Source: Cyclaneusma minus (Eukaryota; Ascomycota; Leotiomycetes; Marthamycetales; Marthamycetaceae). Taken from it: a DNA stretch of 64,000 bases. A program made the position numbers and the translations under genes. The notes under the pieces were generated by a model. The model searched no databases, was not told where the DNA came from, and saw only the letters and a program-made list of their open reading frames with translations. Below, in pieces: positions 33,103-43,029 of the stretch (position 1 is its first letter; each line of letters opens with the position of its first letter). The stretch covers positions 310,001 to 374,000 of the forward strand of contig JAKZHN010000014.1 in assembly GCA_037179335.1 (NCBI GenBank), given 5' to 3'.

Positions 33103-34623
33103 CTAGGCCAGTGGCTCTGAAGAGCTAGACAACCGATTGAGATGCAGATACACATCCGTGCCATAGCTGTGGGAACCGTATCAGCCGTGAAAGGGAGCCA
33201 GATGATAGTGGAAACAGAAAATGAGCAAAACTTACCCCTCCATGCTTATTAGCTTCAAATCACCCCCAAAATACCTCGCGTATAGCCGCGAGATAGGTAA
33301 TCCGTATCCAAAACCCGCCATGGGTGCTTTGAAATCGCTTTTATCGAAATCTGGATCCAGGCTAGGCGTAGTATCGACAGTTGTATACATATAAGTCCAA
33401 ACCAGAGGAATGGCACTGCGGGGGATTCCGCCCCCTTCATCGGAGATCTTGATAGTAATATCCTCTTTACCCTCCGCTACCACAACTTTCGTGACGGGAA
33501 ACTCGTCTTTGTCCTGGCCATGTGTTTCAACCACAGCTCGGAGGGAGTTTTTCAGAGTCTCAAACAGCATGTGCGACAAATGGCCGGGCACATACATAAA
33601 GTTGAGGTTCGGGGGGCAAACGAGCTGGATCTTTGGCGCATCGAAGAGTCCGTAATGATCCTCACAGACGAAGCGTGCATTCTCAATGGCCTCTTGGGCA
33701 AGATCCCGAACATTTGTCTTCGTACAAATAATTCCAACGTAATTTGGGTCTCGGTTGTGTCCTTTGTCACTCAGGGCAATATGCTGCCCAATCAGCATAC
33801 GAATTCCTATTCGCGACATATAGAAGCGATCGAGAAAAGCTTGGATATTGTTGTCGATTTGCATCCGTTGTCGCTTGCGCTTGTATTCTAGGATGCCTTG
33901 GGCAACAGTCGTCACCACACCGTCGTGTCGTCTCTTGATCTGGTCCAAGGTCTGCGCAAATCTTGTATTATAAGCTTGGAGCTCCGGGGGCCAATCGCCA
34001 GTATCTTCGACCGTTGCAAAATAGCGGCGCGAGGCTCCTTTTCTCTCTGTGTGCCCGTTGCCGTCTCCGTTAGCATTCTGCCAAGGCGACGAGGTGTATT
34101 GACCCTTGGAAATACTGGGATTATTTGTTACTTCCGACAGGATCTTGGAGTGCTTATGAGCAGCTTTGCCGGGCTTCAGGAGCCGTGCCCTGACGTCGGA
34201 TGGAAGCGATGGGCGTGGGAGAGTTGTGATCTCCTGTGTCACATGTTAGCGGCCACAGTTCAGGCATTGGGGTTGCGGCCACGATTCCCTTACCTCGAAC
34301 GACTGGGCATACCAATCCTGGACCTTTTTAATAGAGGGCATCTCATTGAGTCCATCTGGCAAATCTCCCAGCTCCTGCACTCGATGCGCCAAACGTATAG
34401 GCAGCTCTTCAGACAAGAACTGGGATGCGCGGAAAAGGGTTCCTGTCGCGCCGCTTTCAGCAAGTGTCTCTTGACATTCTTAAGCATAGTAGGAAGATAA
34501 TGGCTCACCGACGGATGGCCGCTCTCCAAACTGGACCATCTGCCTCAAGCTCACGCCGGTCGCAGGGAAGGTGGAGTAGTGCTTGATGGTGTCCATCAGC
34601 ATCTCGCTTTTCTTCCACGACAT
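33103..34623 (-). CDS. Mitochondrial pyruvate / branched-chain dehydrogenase kinase family
   Basis: Four exons (minus): 34623-34509, 34442-34294, 34233-33236, 33166-33103; 441 residues. The N-terminal four-helix domain has FLSEELPIRLAHRVQELGDLP (about 45-65). The GHKL ATP-binding domain has the N box ETLKNSLRAVVE (about 312), G1 DEGGGIPR (about 353), PLVWTYMYTT, the glycine-rich GFGYGLPISRLYARYFGGDL (about 397) and the terminal YGTDVYLHLNRL. These enzymes phosphorylate the E1-alpha subunit and shut off mitochondrial 2-oxoacid dehydrogenase complexes. An insertion of about 55 residues (SKGQYTSSPWQNANGDG region, about 117-170) follows the first helices. Family is certain; the sequence alone does not tell me whether it acts on pyruvate or branched-chain dehydrogenase. 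Confidence 0.9.
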
Positions 34624-35690
34624 CTTGAGGGTGATTCGGCAATCTGCCGTGGAAGAAGTCGTATGCGGTTTTCGCAAGTAGGTTCAGTCGCAGGGTTTTC
34701 GAACCTAGGGACTTCCCCGCCTCTAAGGCAATGGCTCGCGTGCCTCGGCGTGGTATTAGAGATGGAAGGAAGTCTTAGCCATGGGTTGGTCGCAGCCAAT
34801 GCGTTCAATACATGCAGATGGACATCTCGGGACGGAAGGAGAGTTGCGGTTGGTAGAAAGGTAAAAGGCGCGGGGATGGAGATGGCAGAGCTGGTATGCG
34901 ATTTATGCACCAGAAAGAGTCACATCATCTGCCGAAGTCGATCAGACTGAGCCTCGTAGCTTCCCGGCGGCACCACGACCAAAAAGTTGGCCTCGATGCA
35001 ATTATATTGAATCCAGCTGCCTCCTGACAGACAAGCCCAAGCAGACACCGGTCAATGCAATCAAGACCACTTTCGCCTTCGAATTCCTTTGATGAGGTGT
35101 GAAGATCCCAAGGCCTTGGACCTGTTTCCTCGTCATCAGCCTTGTTGCCGAGCATCGAAAGAAGCAATCCCGCCGACCCGAGCACCCCACTCATGGACAC
35201 ACGCTAGCCTCCGCTATTGAAGCACCCCAGCTGAGCTAATTAAATCTGGACATTAGCAAAGAACACGCGAGAGTTTCCCCCCACAATTTTCAATTGTCAG
35301 AAAATACCCGAGTAGTTGTGAGCATTCAGTAGTATCTGAATGCTTACAAGTAATTTGAATAGGACAAGCATGCAAACTAGGTAATAATGTTGTAACTGAG
35401 ACCTCACTATTACCTCAAAAGCTCACCACCAGCCACAAAGGAAATACCAGAAATCACCAGGAGGCAGTTCTGTCACCAAAACATGCGAGTGCTCTTTGTG
35501 AAGATGGCTAGTGCCAGGGCAGACGCTCTGGGTATCAATTTTGCCAGTATGAAATTCGTAGAGAGCAAGTTTACAATGCCTCTGGAGTGCCGTGATCTCC
35601 CTGTATGTCATATTCGCCGCAGCCCATCGTAATGCTCATCATCCATAATAACTCCTCGCCATGCAAAAAAAAAAAAAAACTCAAGCACCC
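34624..35690. other. Gene-free stretch
   Basis: About 1.07 kb, promoter of the kinase gene and 3' flank of ypi1. At about 35285-35385 a few AATTGTC/GAGTAGTTG/GCATTCAGTAG words recall the degenerate 20-base repeats, weakly. A run of 15 A bases at 35665-35679 lies just beyond the ypi1 stop. Confidence 0.4.
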
Positions 35691-36305
35691 CTAGGAGCGC
35701 TCCTTGCCTCCTCCACTACCCCCATCCTTCGCTTTCGGCATCTTCTCATACGCATTTGGACTCCTCTGTCTCGGCTTCGGCTTCTTCCCACGTCCATCCC
35801 CACAACCCTTCCCATGCTCATGGTCCCGTCCGTGACCCGCTTTCTTCGACGGCCTGGCTGAGCTATTGTCTGGTTCGCTGTCGCTCCCGTCGCTGGAACT
35901 CGAATCGGAGCTGGATTCGTCGGAGCTCTCGTCGATAGGTCGGGGCGCATGGTAGATGCAACAAACTATATATAAAGACCTGAATTAGCATCGGTTTCCT
36001 CTTGAACCAAGTTCTGTATGAACTGCATTGGAGCGAAGGGGCATCGCACCTTTGCTTTTCTTCCGACCCAAGCCTTCATTGTCAACGACATTCTCTGCCC
36101 AGCGGATTCCCCTGCGCCTCTGTCCCTGGCCATCATCCTGTGAGTTCTCGCCAGCAGTGTTGTCCGGACGCAAGACTAGCACGGGCTGGATTTGTGTCGT
36201 TACTGAGGCTACAGTCGCAGTGCGCGAGCCTGCGGATCTCTGGCCCTGCGTCATTGTCGTGCTTCCCTGGGCGGCGGATGAGCGTATAGAATATTGGGCG
36301 GCCAT
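35691..36305 (-). CDS. ypi1: Type 1 protein phosphatase inhibitor/regulator Ypi1
   Basis: Two exons (minus): 36305-36050 and 35965-35691; 176 residues. The family core is clear: GIRWAENVVDNEGLGRKKSKVCCIYHAPRP, where GIRW is the RVxF-type PP1 docking motif and KKSKVCCIYH is nearly invariant from yeast Ypi1 to human inhibitor-3. The splice junction falls inside this core (KSK|VCC) and restores it exactly. It is followed by a Ser/Asp acidic stretch (DESSDESSSDSSSSDGSDSEPD), likely casein-kinase sites, and a basic Gly/Lys/Pro-rich tail. It binds Glc7/PP1 with Sds22, acting in nuclear PP1 assembly. The ATG was chosen because the frame upstream only opens with non-ATG codons. Confidence 0.92.
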
Positions 36306-37229
36306 GATTGGCGTTTCGTCGAGAGTTTCAAAGCAAAGGTTGGAATGGATACCGGGCAACGAACGAGTCGAAGAGGGTCGCGCGTGGGCGATAAGCGGTT
36401 CTTTATTTGATATGCAGTGGAAGCGAAGGTTGCGGTGGCTCGTAGGTACTATGTTGCCTCGGGCGGTGAGCCTGCTCGAGTGAATCTTGGAGAGTAGGCA
36501 GATGGTGTTTGAATTTGTCGAATAATTGGGCGATGATGATAGAGAGGCGTCAGTTGTAGACTGGAGTGGTCTCGCGATTAATTTGAGAATTCAATGTTGC
36601 ACGAGCGGTCGCGTGGAGTTGCTTCTCATTCGGCGATCCCGATCCGGGCCCGGCGATCGTGGTCAAACGAAATGTGGGGCAAAGAAGGAGCTGGAGCGCA
36701 TCGATGCCTTGGTTCGTGGTTCAACTGCGAGAGGATATCTGATTGATGGCCATTGACCAACATATCGTGGCCTGTCTGCTATCGTCATTCACTTGGTCTA
36801 CCAATTAATCACGGTCACGATCGATGCATTTCTGTGGGCCTTTTTTTTTCAAATTTTTTTGTGCTTTTTTGGTAGTATTTTTCGAGTTTTTTTGGTGTAG
36901 TCCAACACAATCAGGGGTGATACTCGACAAGAGCCAAGGCTCTATCTCCGAAACAAGACCCCTCGTCTTTCCCAATCCACCTCCTCCCCAAACACAGACC
37001 AGGCTACGGTCCTTGTAGAGTACATACTTTATAGAACAACATTTGGTGATGGCCAGTTTGTTCTGGCTTGGCTTCGGAAATGCCACGAAACTTGAACTTT
37101 AACACACAACTTGGTACGCCCCAACGCCAACGCTACCAGACGCTCGAAATCGCAGCCAGCGAAAGGGCAATCTTCAAGGGTATCATGAAAAGAGATTGCT
37201 CGCCAGCAGGGCCGCAAACGTGCAGCATC
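36306..37229. other. Intergenic stretch
   Basis: Promoter of ypi1 and 3' flank of bud6. T-runs at 36840-36895 (several runs of 6-9 T) stand out. No gene is visible. Confidence 0.4.
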
Positions 37230-40200
37230 CTAGGTCCCATCGGCTGGGGAAGTGGCCTCCGAGGGGCTAGCCACTTCCTTGCCTTCCACAACTGCTTGAA
37301 CAGCTGCCTCGCCAACTTCTCCAGCAGTCGTCTCACCAACTTCTCCAGTAGCTTTCTCGCCGACTTCTTCCGTAGATTCCTCGCCGGCTTCCCCAGATAT
37401 TTCCTCGCCGACTTCTTCCGTAGATTCCTCGTCGACTCCTTCGGTGGCTTCTTCGCCGTCACCTTCGGCTTCTTCCGCACTACCAGCTTCGTCCGCACTT
37501 CCAGCTTCGTCCGAACTTGCAGCGAGTGCCATAGCATCGGCAGCGGTCATGCCGTTCTGTGCCTCCCAGATGCCGCGGCGAACTTCTTCTTCTCTGGCCT
37601 TTCTGGCCCGCTCCACTTCCTCGACGCCCCCGGTCTTCTTGAACTTTCCTTCCTCGACGAAACTGCCCAGCTCTCTTGTAAATTCGTTGCTGTCAGGCCG
37701 AGTCTGCAGCTCCTTCTTGCGCATTTTCTCGGCGCGTTCAATAGCTAGTAGACGATCCTCGTGGCTTACTTGAAGGGCGCGGACCTCTCCAAGCATGCCA
37801 TCCTTGGCCACCAGAGGATCTCCATTTCCTAGGTTATTCAAGCCTCTGGCTAGCGCGTGGGAAATACCGGAGCGGTTCGTGTCCCTCATTTGCTCCTGCA
37901 ATAGCTTTTCGATAGTCTCGAGAGTTGAATCGATTTCCTCGATGTCTTCTGGCAGGTCTGCGACAAGCCCCTTGTTGTACTTGAGGAAGCCTTGCTCGCT
38001 GCAGACACGCTGCAGTTCCATCTTCCAAGTGGCTTCCCAAGACTTGTCTTCCCTGGCAATGAAGGCTTGGAATTCGCTGTACTTCTTCTTGATAGCTACC
38101 ATGTCTTTACCAAGAGCTTCAACAGTGGCTGGATGAGGTCTGACACCGCGAGTAATAACGTCTTGTCGCAATGTATCAACGCTGTCTCCGAGATCATCCA
38201 GATTGGCGACAAGCTCGTCCGACAGATACTCCAACTCATTCATGTTGGCATTGATCCGAGTACGTCCGATGTCTGCCGGACCAGTAACAGGCAAAAACTT
38301 GGGCTCATTGACCGTGATCGCATCGGCTTTGGGCGTATTGACTTCAGCTTTGGGCTCATTGGCCTTGGCTTCAGCGGCCTTAGGCTCTGCGGTCTTGGGT
38401 CCAACGACCTTGGGCTCTGCGACCTTGGGCTTATTGGCTTCATTGGCCTTGTGCTCGGTGACCTTGGGCTGGACCTTGGCGGATTGGCCATTCATGCCTT
38501 GCTTCAAAGCGTTGGATGCCGAGGGACCTGACGAAGGCTTCACCATCGTCTCCACTCTGGGGGAGGTTGGCATGGCAGTGGCGAGGCGCGCGACCTCTGA
38601 TGCTGTGTCCTTTTGGCGCTCCGCCATTTGTTCCACGGTGCTCTTCAGGTCGTTTGTGCCAACTTGCAGTGTTTCAATAATTTTCGTCAGCCCACCGATG
38701 CTTTGCTTGAACTCGCGTCTCACGTCGTCCACCTCGGCAACGTTCAATGCTAGAATGGTATGGTTTTTGATCTCGCTCAGATCTTCCAGCTCATGCTGGA
38801 TGCCAGAGACTGCGTCTTGAACGTAAATCTCCGGAAGATCAGCACCATTGTTCTCCGTGTTCCAGTCATAGGCGTCAATGAATGCAAGTTGAATACGTGC
38901 CATCGAGATTGGCTCATCGTCCACCGCAAGAACAACTCTCTTGCGTCGTCTCAGATACTGCAAGTACAAGATCAACTCCTTGTCAGGCGGAGGTTGATCA
39001 AGAGCCGCACGCGAAACCTTGTCTGGTACAACCGTCTCCAGAGAAGCAGAAGCAGTAATATCTCCCGTTGAGCTCGACTTGGAGATATTATGTGACACTG
39101 GAAAGTCGACAGGAACGGTCTCTCCCTCGGACTCACGGCCTAGACTGGAAGATGACCCAGGCAGCACGAGGGCTGGTCGGACTTTGTCTTCTGGCGTCTT
39201 GGCGATGGGGCTATCATCCATCGGCTTCTCGTTGGCCTTTCCAGAGACAGTGGCGCCATTGGCAAGACGGCTGTGTGCATGGCGAGCGGAAGAAGGTACG
39301 TTGTTCAGCGACAGATTTGCCGATCGCGAAGATGAGGACAGAAGAGAGCCCCTTGTGTTATTGAAGCTCCTGGATTGTCGGATATCTCGAGCTCTGTTAG
39401 GGATGGGGCCATTTTGTGGCAGCGTCGGCATGCCGGCGGCTGCTGCATTGGCTGCATTCAGCTTCACGTTCTGGTAAGTAGAGTAACGACGAGAGGCTCG
39501 TCTCTCAAGCTCTGGTCCATTCTTCAGCGCCTGGAGGGCAGGGCTCTCTTGCACCACCGAGGGGTCTGGGCTAGGACCGATACGCCGAGCAACGCTCTGG
39601 CGGGCAGGAGGTTCAGGGAACAAGTCTGGATTTGGCATTGCGACCTGACGGATTTTCGACTCCATAGCCGGTGCAGGAACGGCGCGTGTGGTCGCGAGAG
39701 AAGACTCAGAAGCAGCGGAACCGGAGGTCTCTTGCCCTGGTTGTATCTGGTTGGCTTGTGCTTCTCTGCGACTGTTAGAAGCGTAGGCAGAACTGTTGCG
39801 AGGAGGTAAAGGAGCTTCGTCCGAGGTCTCTGCTGTCCTGGCGGCATTCTGAACTGGCCAACCCTCCGCGAGAAGTGTACTGAGTCCAGTGTCTCCACTT
39901 GCTATTGACGAGACTGATGATGCAGAGCTGTCAGCTCGAGCAACTGATCCGCCTTGTTCGCGGGATCCTCTTTGACGGAGTTTCTGCTGCTTCCGCTTCA
40001 GACCATGGAGAAGGTGGATGATACAATCGCGGACTCGAGGTAGGTACTCCTCGAGTGGATCTTCGCTGGTATCGTGGGACAGGGCTGCCTCGAGGATGAT
40101 GCGTAGTTGCTCGGGGACGTTGCCCAAGTCGTCCACGTCAATCCCGATGCTCTGAAACGCTCGACAAGCGATGTTAAATTCATAACCTAGCCTGACATAC

Positions 40201-40547
40201 ACATCCGATACTTGCTTGTCGCTTACTTCGCGTTTGGCCCACTGAGCGAGAATATCAAGCAATTGCTTTGTTGCAACAAGAAGATTGGTTACGCTTTTCT
40301 CGATCCTTGACACTGGGTTACTTGAAGTCCTCGAAGCTTCGGGCAACGTCTCGGATTGTAAGCGGGTCAGCTCGGCGGTTTGACGCGTAGGTTGGTTCTT
40401 GAGAGGAGAAAAGAAGTCAGTGGAACTGGATTCAAAAGAGTCACTTAAGCAGGGCATGTGAGTAAAAGAAAGGTGCGTGGGCGTGTCAGTCGGTGCGGAG
40501 GTCGGGACCTCGCAGGGGATCTCGGGCAGAGGCCTGACTGTAGGCAT
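37230..40547 (-). CDS. bud6: Polarity and actin-nucleation cofactor Bud6/AIP3
   Basis: A long uninterrupted frame; from the first ATG it encodes 1105 residues. The frame stays open to 40802 and beyond into coding-like repeats, so extra 5' exons are possible and the start is the least certain part. The N-terminal conserved block is IEKSVTNLLVATKQLLD through QVSDVYVRLGYEFNIACRAF (about residues 80-125). A long disordered middle follows. The AIP3 domain starts near 525 (LILYLQYLRRRKRVVLAVDDEPISMARIQLAF) and continues through coiled coils to FVEEGKFKKTGGVEEVERARKAREEEVRRGIWEAQNG. A KPKVAEPK-type charged repeat (38290-38450) and an acidic tail of EEVGEE repeats are unusual. Bud6 binds actin monomers and formins at the hyphal tip and septa. 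Confidence 0.88.
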   Translation of the reverse strand: MPTVRPLPEIPCEVPTSAPTDTPTHLSFTHMPCLSDSFESSSTDFFSPLKNQPTRQTAELTRLQSETLPEASRTSSNPVSRIEKSVTNLLVATKQLLDILAQWAKREVSDKQVSDVYVRLGYEFNIACRAFQSIGIDVDDLGNVPEQLRIILEAALSHDTSEDPLEEYLPRVRDCIIHLLHGLKRKQQKLRQRGSREQGGSVARADSSASSVSSIASGDTGLSTLLAEGWPVQNAARTAETSDEAPLPPRNSSAYASNSRREAQANQIQPGQETSGSAASESSLATTRAVPAPAMESKIRQVAMPNPDLFPEPPARQSVARRIGPSPDPSVVQESPALQALKNGPELERRASRRYSTYQNVKLNAANAAAAGMPTLPQNGPIPNRARDIRQSRSFNNTRGSLLSSSSRSANLSLNNVPSSARHAHSRLANGATVSGKANEKPMDDSPIAKTPEDKVRPALVLPGSSSSLGRESEGETVPVDFPVSHNISKSSSTGDITASASLETVVPDKVSRAALDQPPPDKELILYLQYLRRRKRVVLAVDDEPISMARIQLAFIDAYDWNTENNGADLPEIYVQDAVSGIQHELEDLSEIKNHTILALNVAEVDDVRREFKQSIGGLTKIIETLQVGTNDLKSTVEQMAERQKDTASEVARLATAMPTSPRVETMVKPSSGPSASNALKQGMNGQSAKVQPKVTEHKANEANKPKVAEPKVVGPKTAEPKAAEAKANEPKAEVNTPKADAITVNEPKFLPVTGPADIGRTRINANMNELEYLSDELVANLDDLGDSVDTLRQDVITRGVRPHPATVEALGKDMVAIKKKYSEFQAFIAREDKSWEATWKMELQRVCSEQGFLKYNKGLVADLPEDIEEIDSTLETIEKLLQEQMRDTNRSGISHALARGLNNLGNGDPLVAKDGMLGEVRALQVSHEDRLLAIERAEKMRKKELQTRPDSNEFTRELGSFVEEGKFKKTGGVEEVERARKAREEEVRRGIWEAQNGMTAADAMALAASSDEAGSADEAGSAEEAEGDGEEATEGVDEESTEEVGEEISGEAGEESTEEVGEKATGEVGETTAGEVGEAAVQAVVEGKEVASPSEATSPADGT
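37290..37540. repeat. Coding minisatellite in the Bud6 acidic tail
   Basis: Imperfect 12- and 24-base units (CTTCTCCAGTAGCTTTCTCG type on the plus strand) encode repeated EEVGEE/GEVGE/DEAGSA peptides at the C-terminus of Bud6. It is likely length-variable between strains. Confidence 0.6.
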
Positions 40548-40788
40548 GCGCGGGGACCTGAGTGGCAAAGGCCAGACGCTCAGTGCTTCAAAAGACGTCC
40601 ACGACGGAGTCGATGGCAACTCGACCGGAGGTAACTCGACCGGAGGCAACTCGACCAAAGGCAATCGTCTTGGAGATGTAGGCAGCGACCATTTTGGTGG
40701 CGGAGGACGCTCTGGTAGAGGTTTCCGTGAAGCAGGCGTCGGCGTAATTGGAGCGTGTGTTGGGCTCGACGAATCGCGCGAGTAATTG

Positions 40789-41103
40789 ATTGCACGGGTC
40801 AAAGGCCCGGCTCGAGAGTGTTGGCCTTGATGGATCCCGCACTAAGCTCATTGCACCGGGTCAAACGCCTGGCTCGAGGGAGTGTTGGCCTTGATGAATT
40901 ACGCAAGGAGCTCATTGCACCAACCAAGGGCCTGGCTCGAGTGAGCGTTGGCCTCGATGGATCCCGCAAAGGGCTGATTGCACCGGCCAAAGGCCTGGCT
41001 CGAGGGAGTGTTGGCCTCGATGAATTCCGCAAGGGGCTGATTGCATCGTTCAAAGGCCTCGTATGAGGGAGCGTTGGCCTCGATGAATCGCGTAGGGGAC
41101 TGG
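40789..41103. repeat. 63-base tandem repeat at the 5' end of the bud6 locus
   Basis: Five copies, measured between successive ATTGCA words on the plus strand: 61, 64, 63 and 63 bases (starts 40789, 40850, 40914, 40977, 41040). On the minus strand the 63-base units encode SPLRDSSRPTLPRARPLAGAI-like 21-residue repeats, and the first part of the Bud6 frame (INYSRDSSSPTHAPI) is a diverged sixth copy in the same register. The 64- and 61-base units shift the frame between them, so the repeats cannot be read straight through into Bud6. Confidence 0.75.
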
Positions 41104-41342
41104 ATGGGCCGACCAAGGGCGTCATGCGAAGGAGGCTTGAGCTGCTTGAAGAGAGCAGCTCCGTGGAGGAAGCGCTCGACAAGTCGGATGAGTTCACAAT
41201 GCGTTCTGTATCTGTGGATGGCCTGTGTCTCGGTGGAGTGATGAGGTGGGAGCTGTAGAAAGTAGAGAACCTCGCCGCCCGGAATCCCACTGAGAAGCTG
41301 GAACGTAGGGTGCTGGCAGATTGGTAGTGAGGTCCCAGACGC

Positions 41343-42155
41343 CTATGTTGCGAGCCAGTGGTACGCGCCACGGTCTTGCGTCTTGTCATCCAGTTCCACG
41401 CTGCTTGGGCGATGCGTAGGACGGCCCTGGATCTGGCTCTCTTCTTCCTTGCCGCGGCGTTTGTATTCCCAGCTTTCGATGGTAAAGCGATCGAGGATGT
41501 CGTCTTCAGCGGCTCGTGACGCCAAAAGCGCGGGAGATGCCGTTTCTTCTTCTTCTTCTTGTAGTTGTGTCCCTCCATTCTTCCTGGAGACACGAACTGC
41601 ACGACCGATTGCGCAGCCGGCAGTTTGCTCTTCGAGGACCGTGGGCGTGATAGCGCCATGCTGTGTGTCGAAGATGTTGAGGATGTCGGGAATGTCGAGG
41701 ACGTCGAGGTGATCGAAGGTGGGCGTAAGTTGTGCTCGCCTGGCCAACACAAATGACGGACTTGTAAACAGCGGACTGCGATGGTTCCGGGAGACAAGCT
41801 TGAACAAGGACCTCGTGGATTCTTGTGATCGGCCAGCGCAGGTGACGGCCTCGTGGGTCCTCTTGTGTCTGGCGTCGATGTGTTCCAATCGTTGGACGTT
41901 CGCAACTCTCTTCGATCTCCGCACACGATCCCTAGATACTGCACACGCCCTTTGAAAGAAACAATAGAAAGTACTCACGCTGGTCATCTTTGCAGCAGAA
42001 CTGCCCACACGCCCGGGTGGCGGTCTTGCCGGCACGGTTGATGTCGTTGGTGAGTATGCGCGCGGAGGAGCACGCGGAGGAGGTCCTGTTGGATTTTCCG
42101 GTGGTGGTGCCGTCGTTGGCGGACGACGACGACTTTGGGGGCCCGGTGCCTCCAT
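41343..42155 (-). CDS. Hypothetical protein upstream of Bud6 (or Bud6 5' exons)
   Basis: An ATG-started frame running to a TAG at 41343. Read through it gives 271 residues; removing a possible 69-base intron (GTGAGT at 41978 to CGAAG) gives 248. The start is Pro-rich and disordered (PPTTAPPPENPTGPPPRAPPRA). After it the protein looks folded (LTPTFDHLDVLDIPDILNIF, EDDILDRFTIESWEYKRRGKEEES). I do not recognise it. A second minus-strand frame overlaps it (open 41944 to 40799) and reads Ser/Thr/Arg-rich sequence into the 63-base repeats. Either frame could be the true 5' part of bud6 after splicing. A (CTT)n tract at about 41544 encodes Glu in one frame and Lys in the other. Confidence 0.4.
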   Translation of the reverse strand: MEAPGPQSRRRPPTTAPPPENPTGPPPRAPPRAYSPTTSTVPARPPPGRVGSSAAKMTSVSTFYCFFQRACAVSRDRVRRSKRVANVQRLEHIDARHKRTHEAVTCAGRSQESTRSLFKLVSRNHRSPLFTSPSFVLARRAQLTPTFDHLDVLDIPDILNIFDTQHGAITPTVLEEQTAGCAIGRAVRVSRKNGGTQLQEEEEETASPALLASRAAEDDILDRFTIESWEYKRRGKEEESQIQGRPTHRPSSVELDDKTQDRGAYHWLAT

Positions 42156-43029
42156 TTCTCGTTCAAAATTGTAGCGGGAGGAAACAAGAAGGGTGCAGCG
42201 AAGTCTTGGAGATAGGACGTCGAAGTTGCGTCGCACGGACCGTGCACCGACGCATGGACCCTTCTTGGCTCCTCGTATTCCTCGTATCGCTCCCGCGTCC
42301 CTCATCCTACATGTACTCTCTTCGCAAAATGCTAGCTGTATATTTCCTTACAGAGAGTGACAGCAGTATCATCAGACTAGGGTGCCGGAATTTGCCACGG
42401 TAGCTTCTGTCCAAGGCCAGACTCTCCGAAGCCACATATTGATTGTTTTACAAAATACTAGCATCTGTGATTGCCAGCAGTGCCGTCAGTTATCATGTCC
42501 AGGTAGTTCTAACTAGCAGTGTCTGTTAACGAAAGGCGAAGGTTCCTGCCGCTGAGTATCAGCATAATATATTTGGTCACACTCTCCTGGACACCTAGAT
42601 AGGTATCTGTCTAAAACTTATCACCAAGGCAAGGAAACCAAACGACGAGAAATACAAGATCATGCTTGTGGTAACCTCTAATTCTGTGGGCGAACAAAAA
42701 TCCGTATGATTCCTTTATTTTGCTAGGTATTAATCCTATTAATGGATCTGTGGTCCGAGGCCAGAGGCTATGTTGAAGGGTGCAGCTCATCGCGGATTAT
42801 CCAGAGTGCAAGCTGAGCAAGTGTGTTGGGACCCAGCAGAGGCGATAAACTCCGTGCTAGTTCAAGTTGTTGGCAACTGGCGGCACATGTCAACAGAGCG
42901 TGAGTACTCCATGCACCGCGCACAGGAACCATTCAAGTCACTCGTTTCTCTCCCCAGCCTTGATTGTCTACAGCCCGCCCTGTTCTTGTGCACTCCGGGC
43001 CTCGCGCGACTGGCTCTGGCAATTCCAAG
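42156..43029. other. Intergenic stretch before the AT-rich block
   Basis: About 870 bases of ordinary composition without a supported gene. The ORF at 42770-43129 runs into the AT-rich block and is accidental. Confidence 0.4.

Noticed and set aside
37068..37748. 226-residue plus-strand ORF rich in Phe/Leu/Ser
   Set aside because: It is antisense to the Bud6 acidic tail repeats and arises from them.
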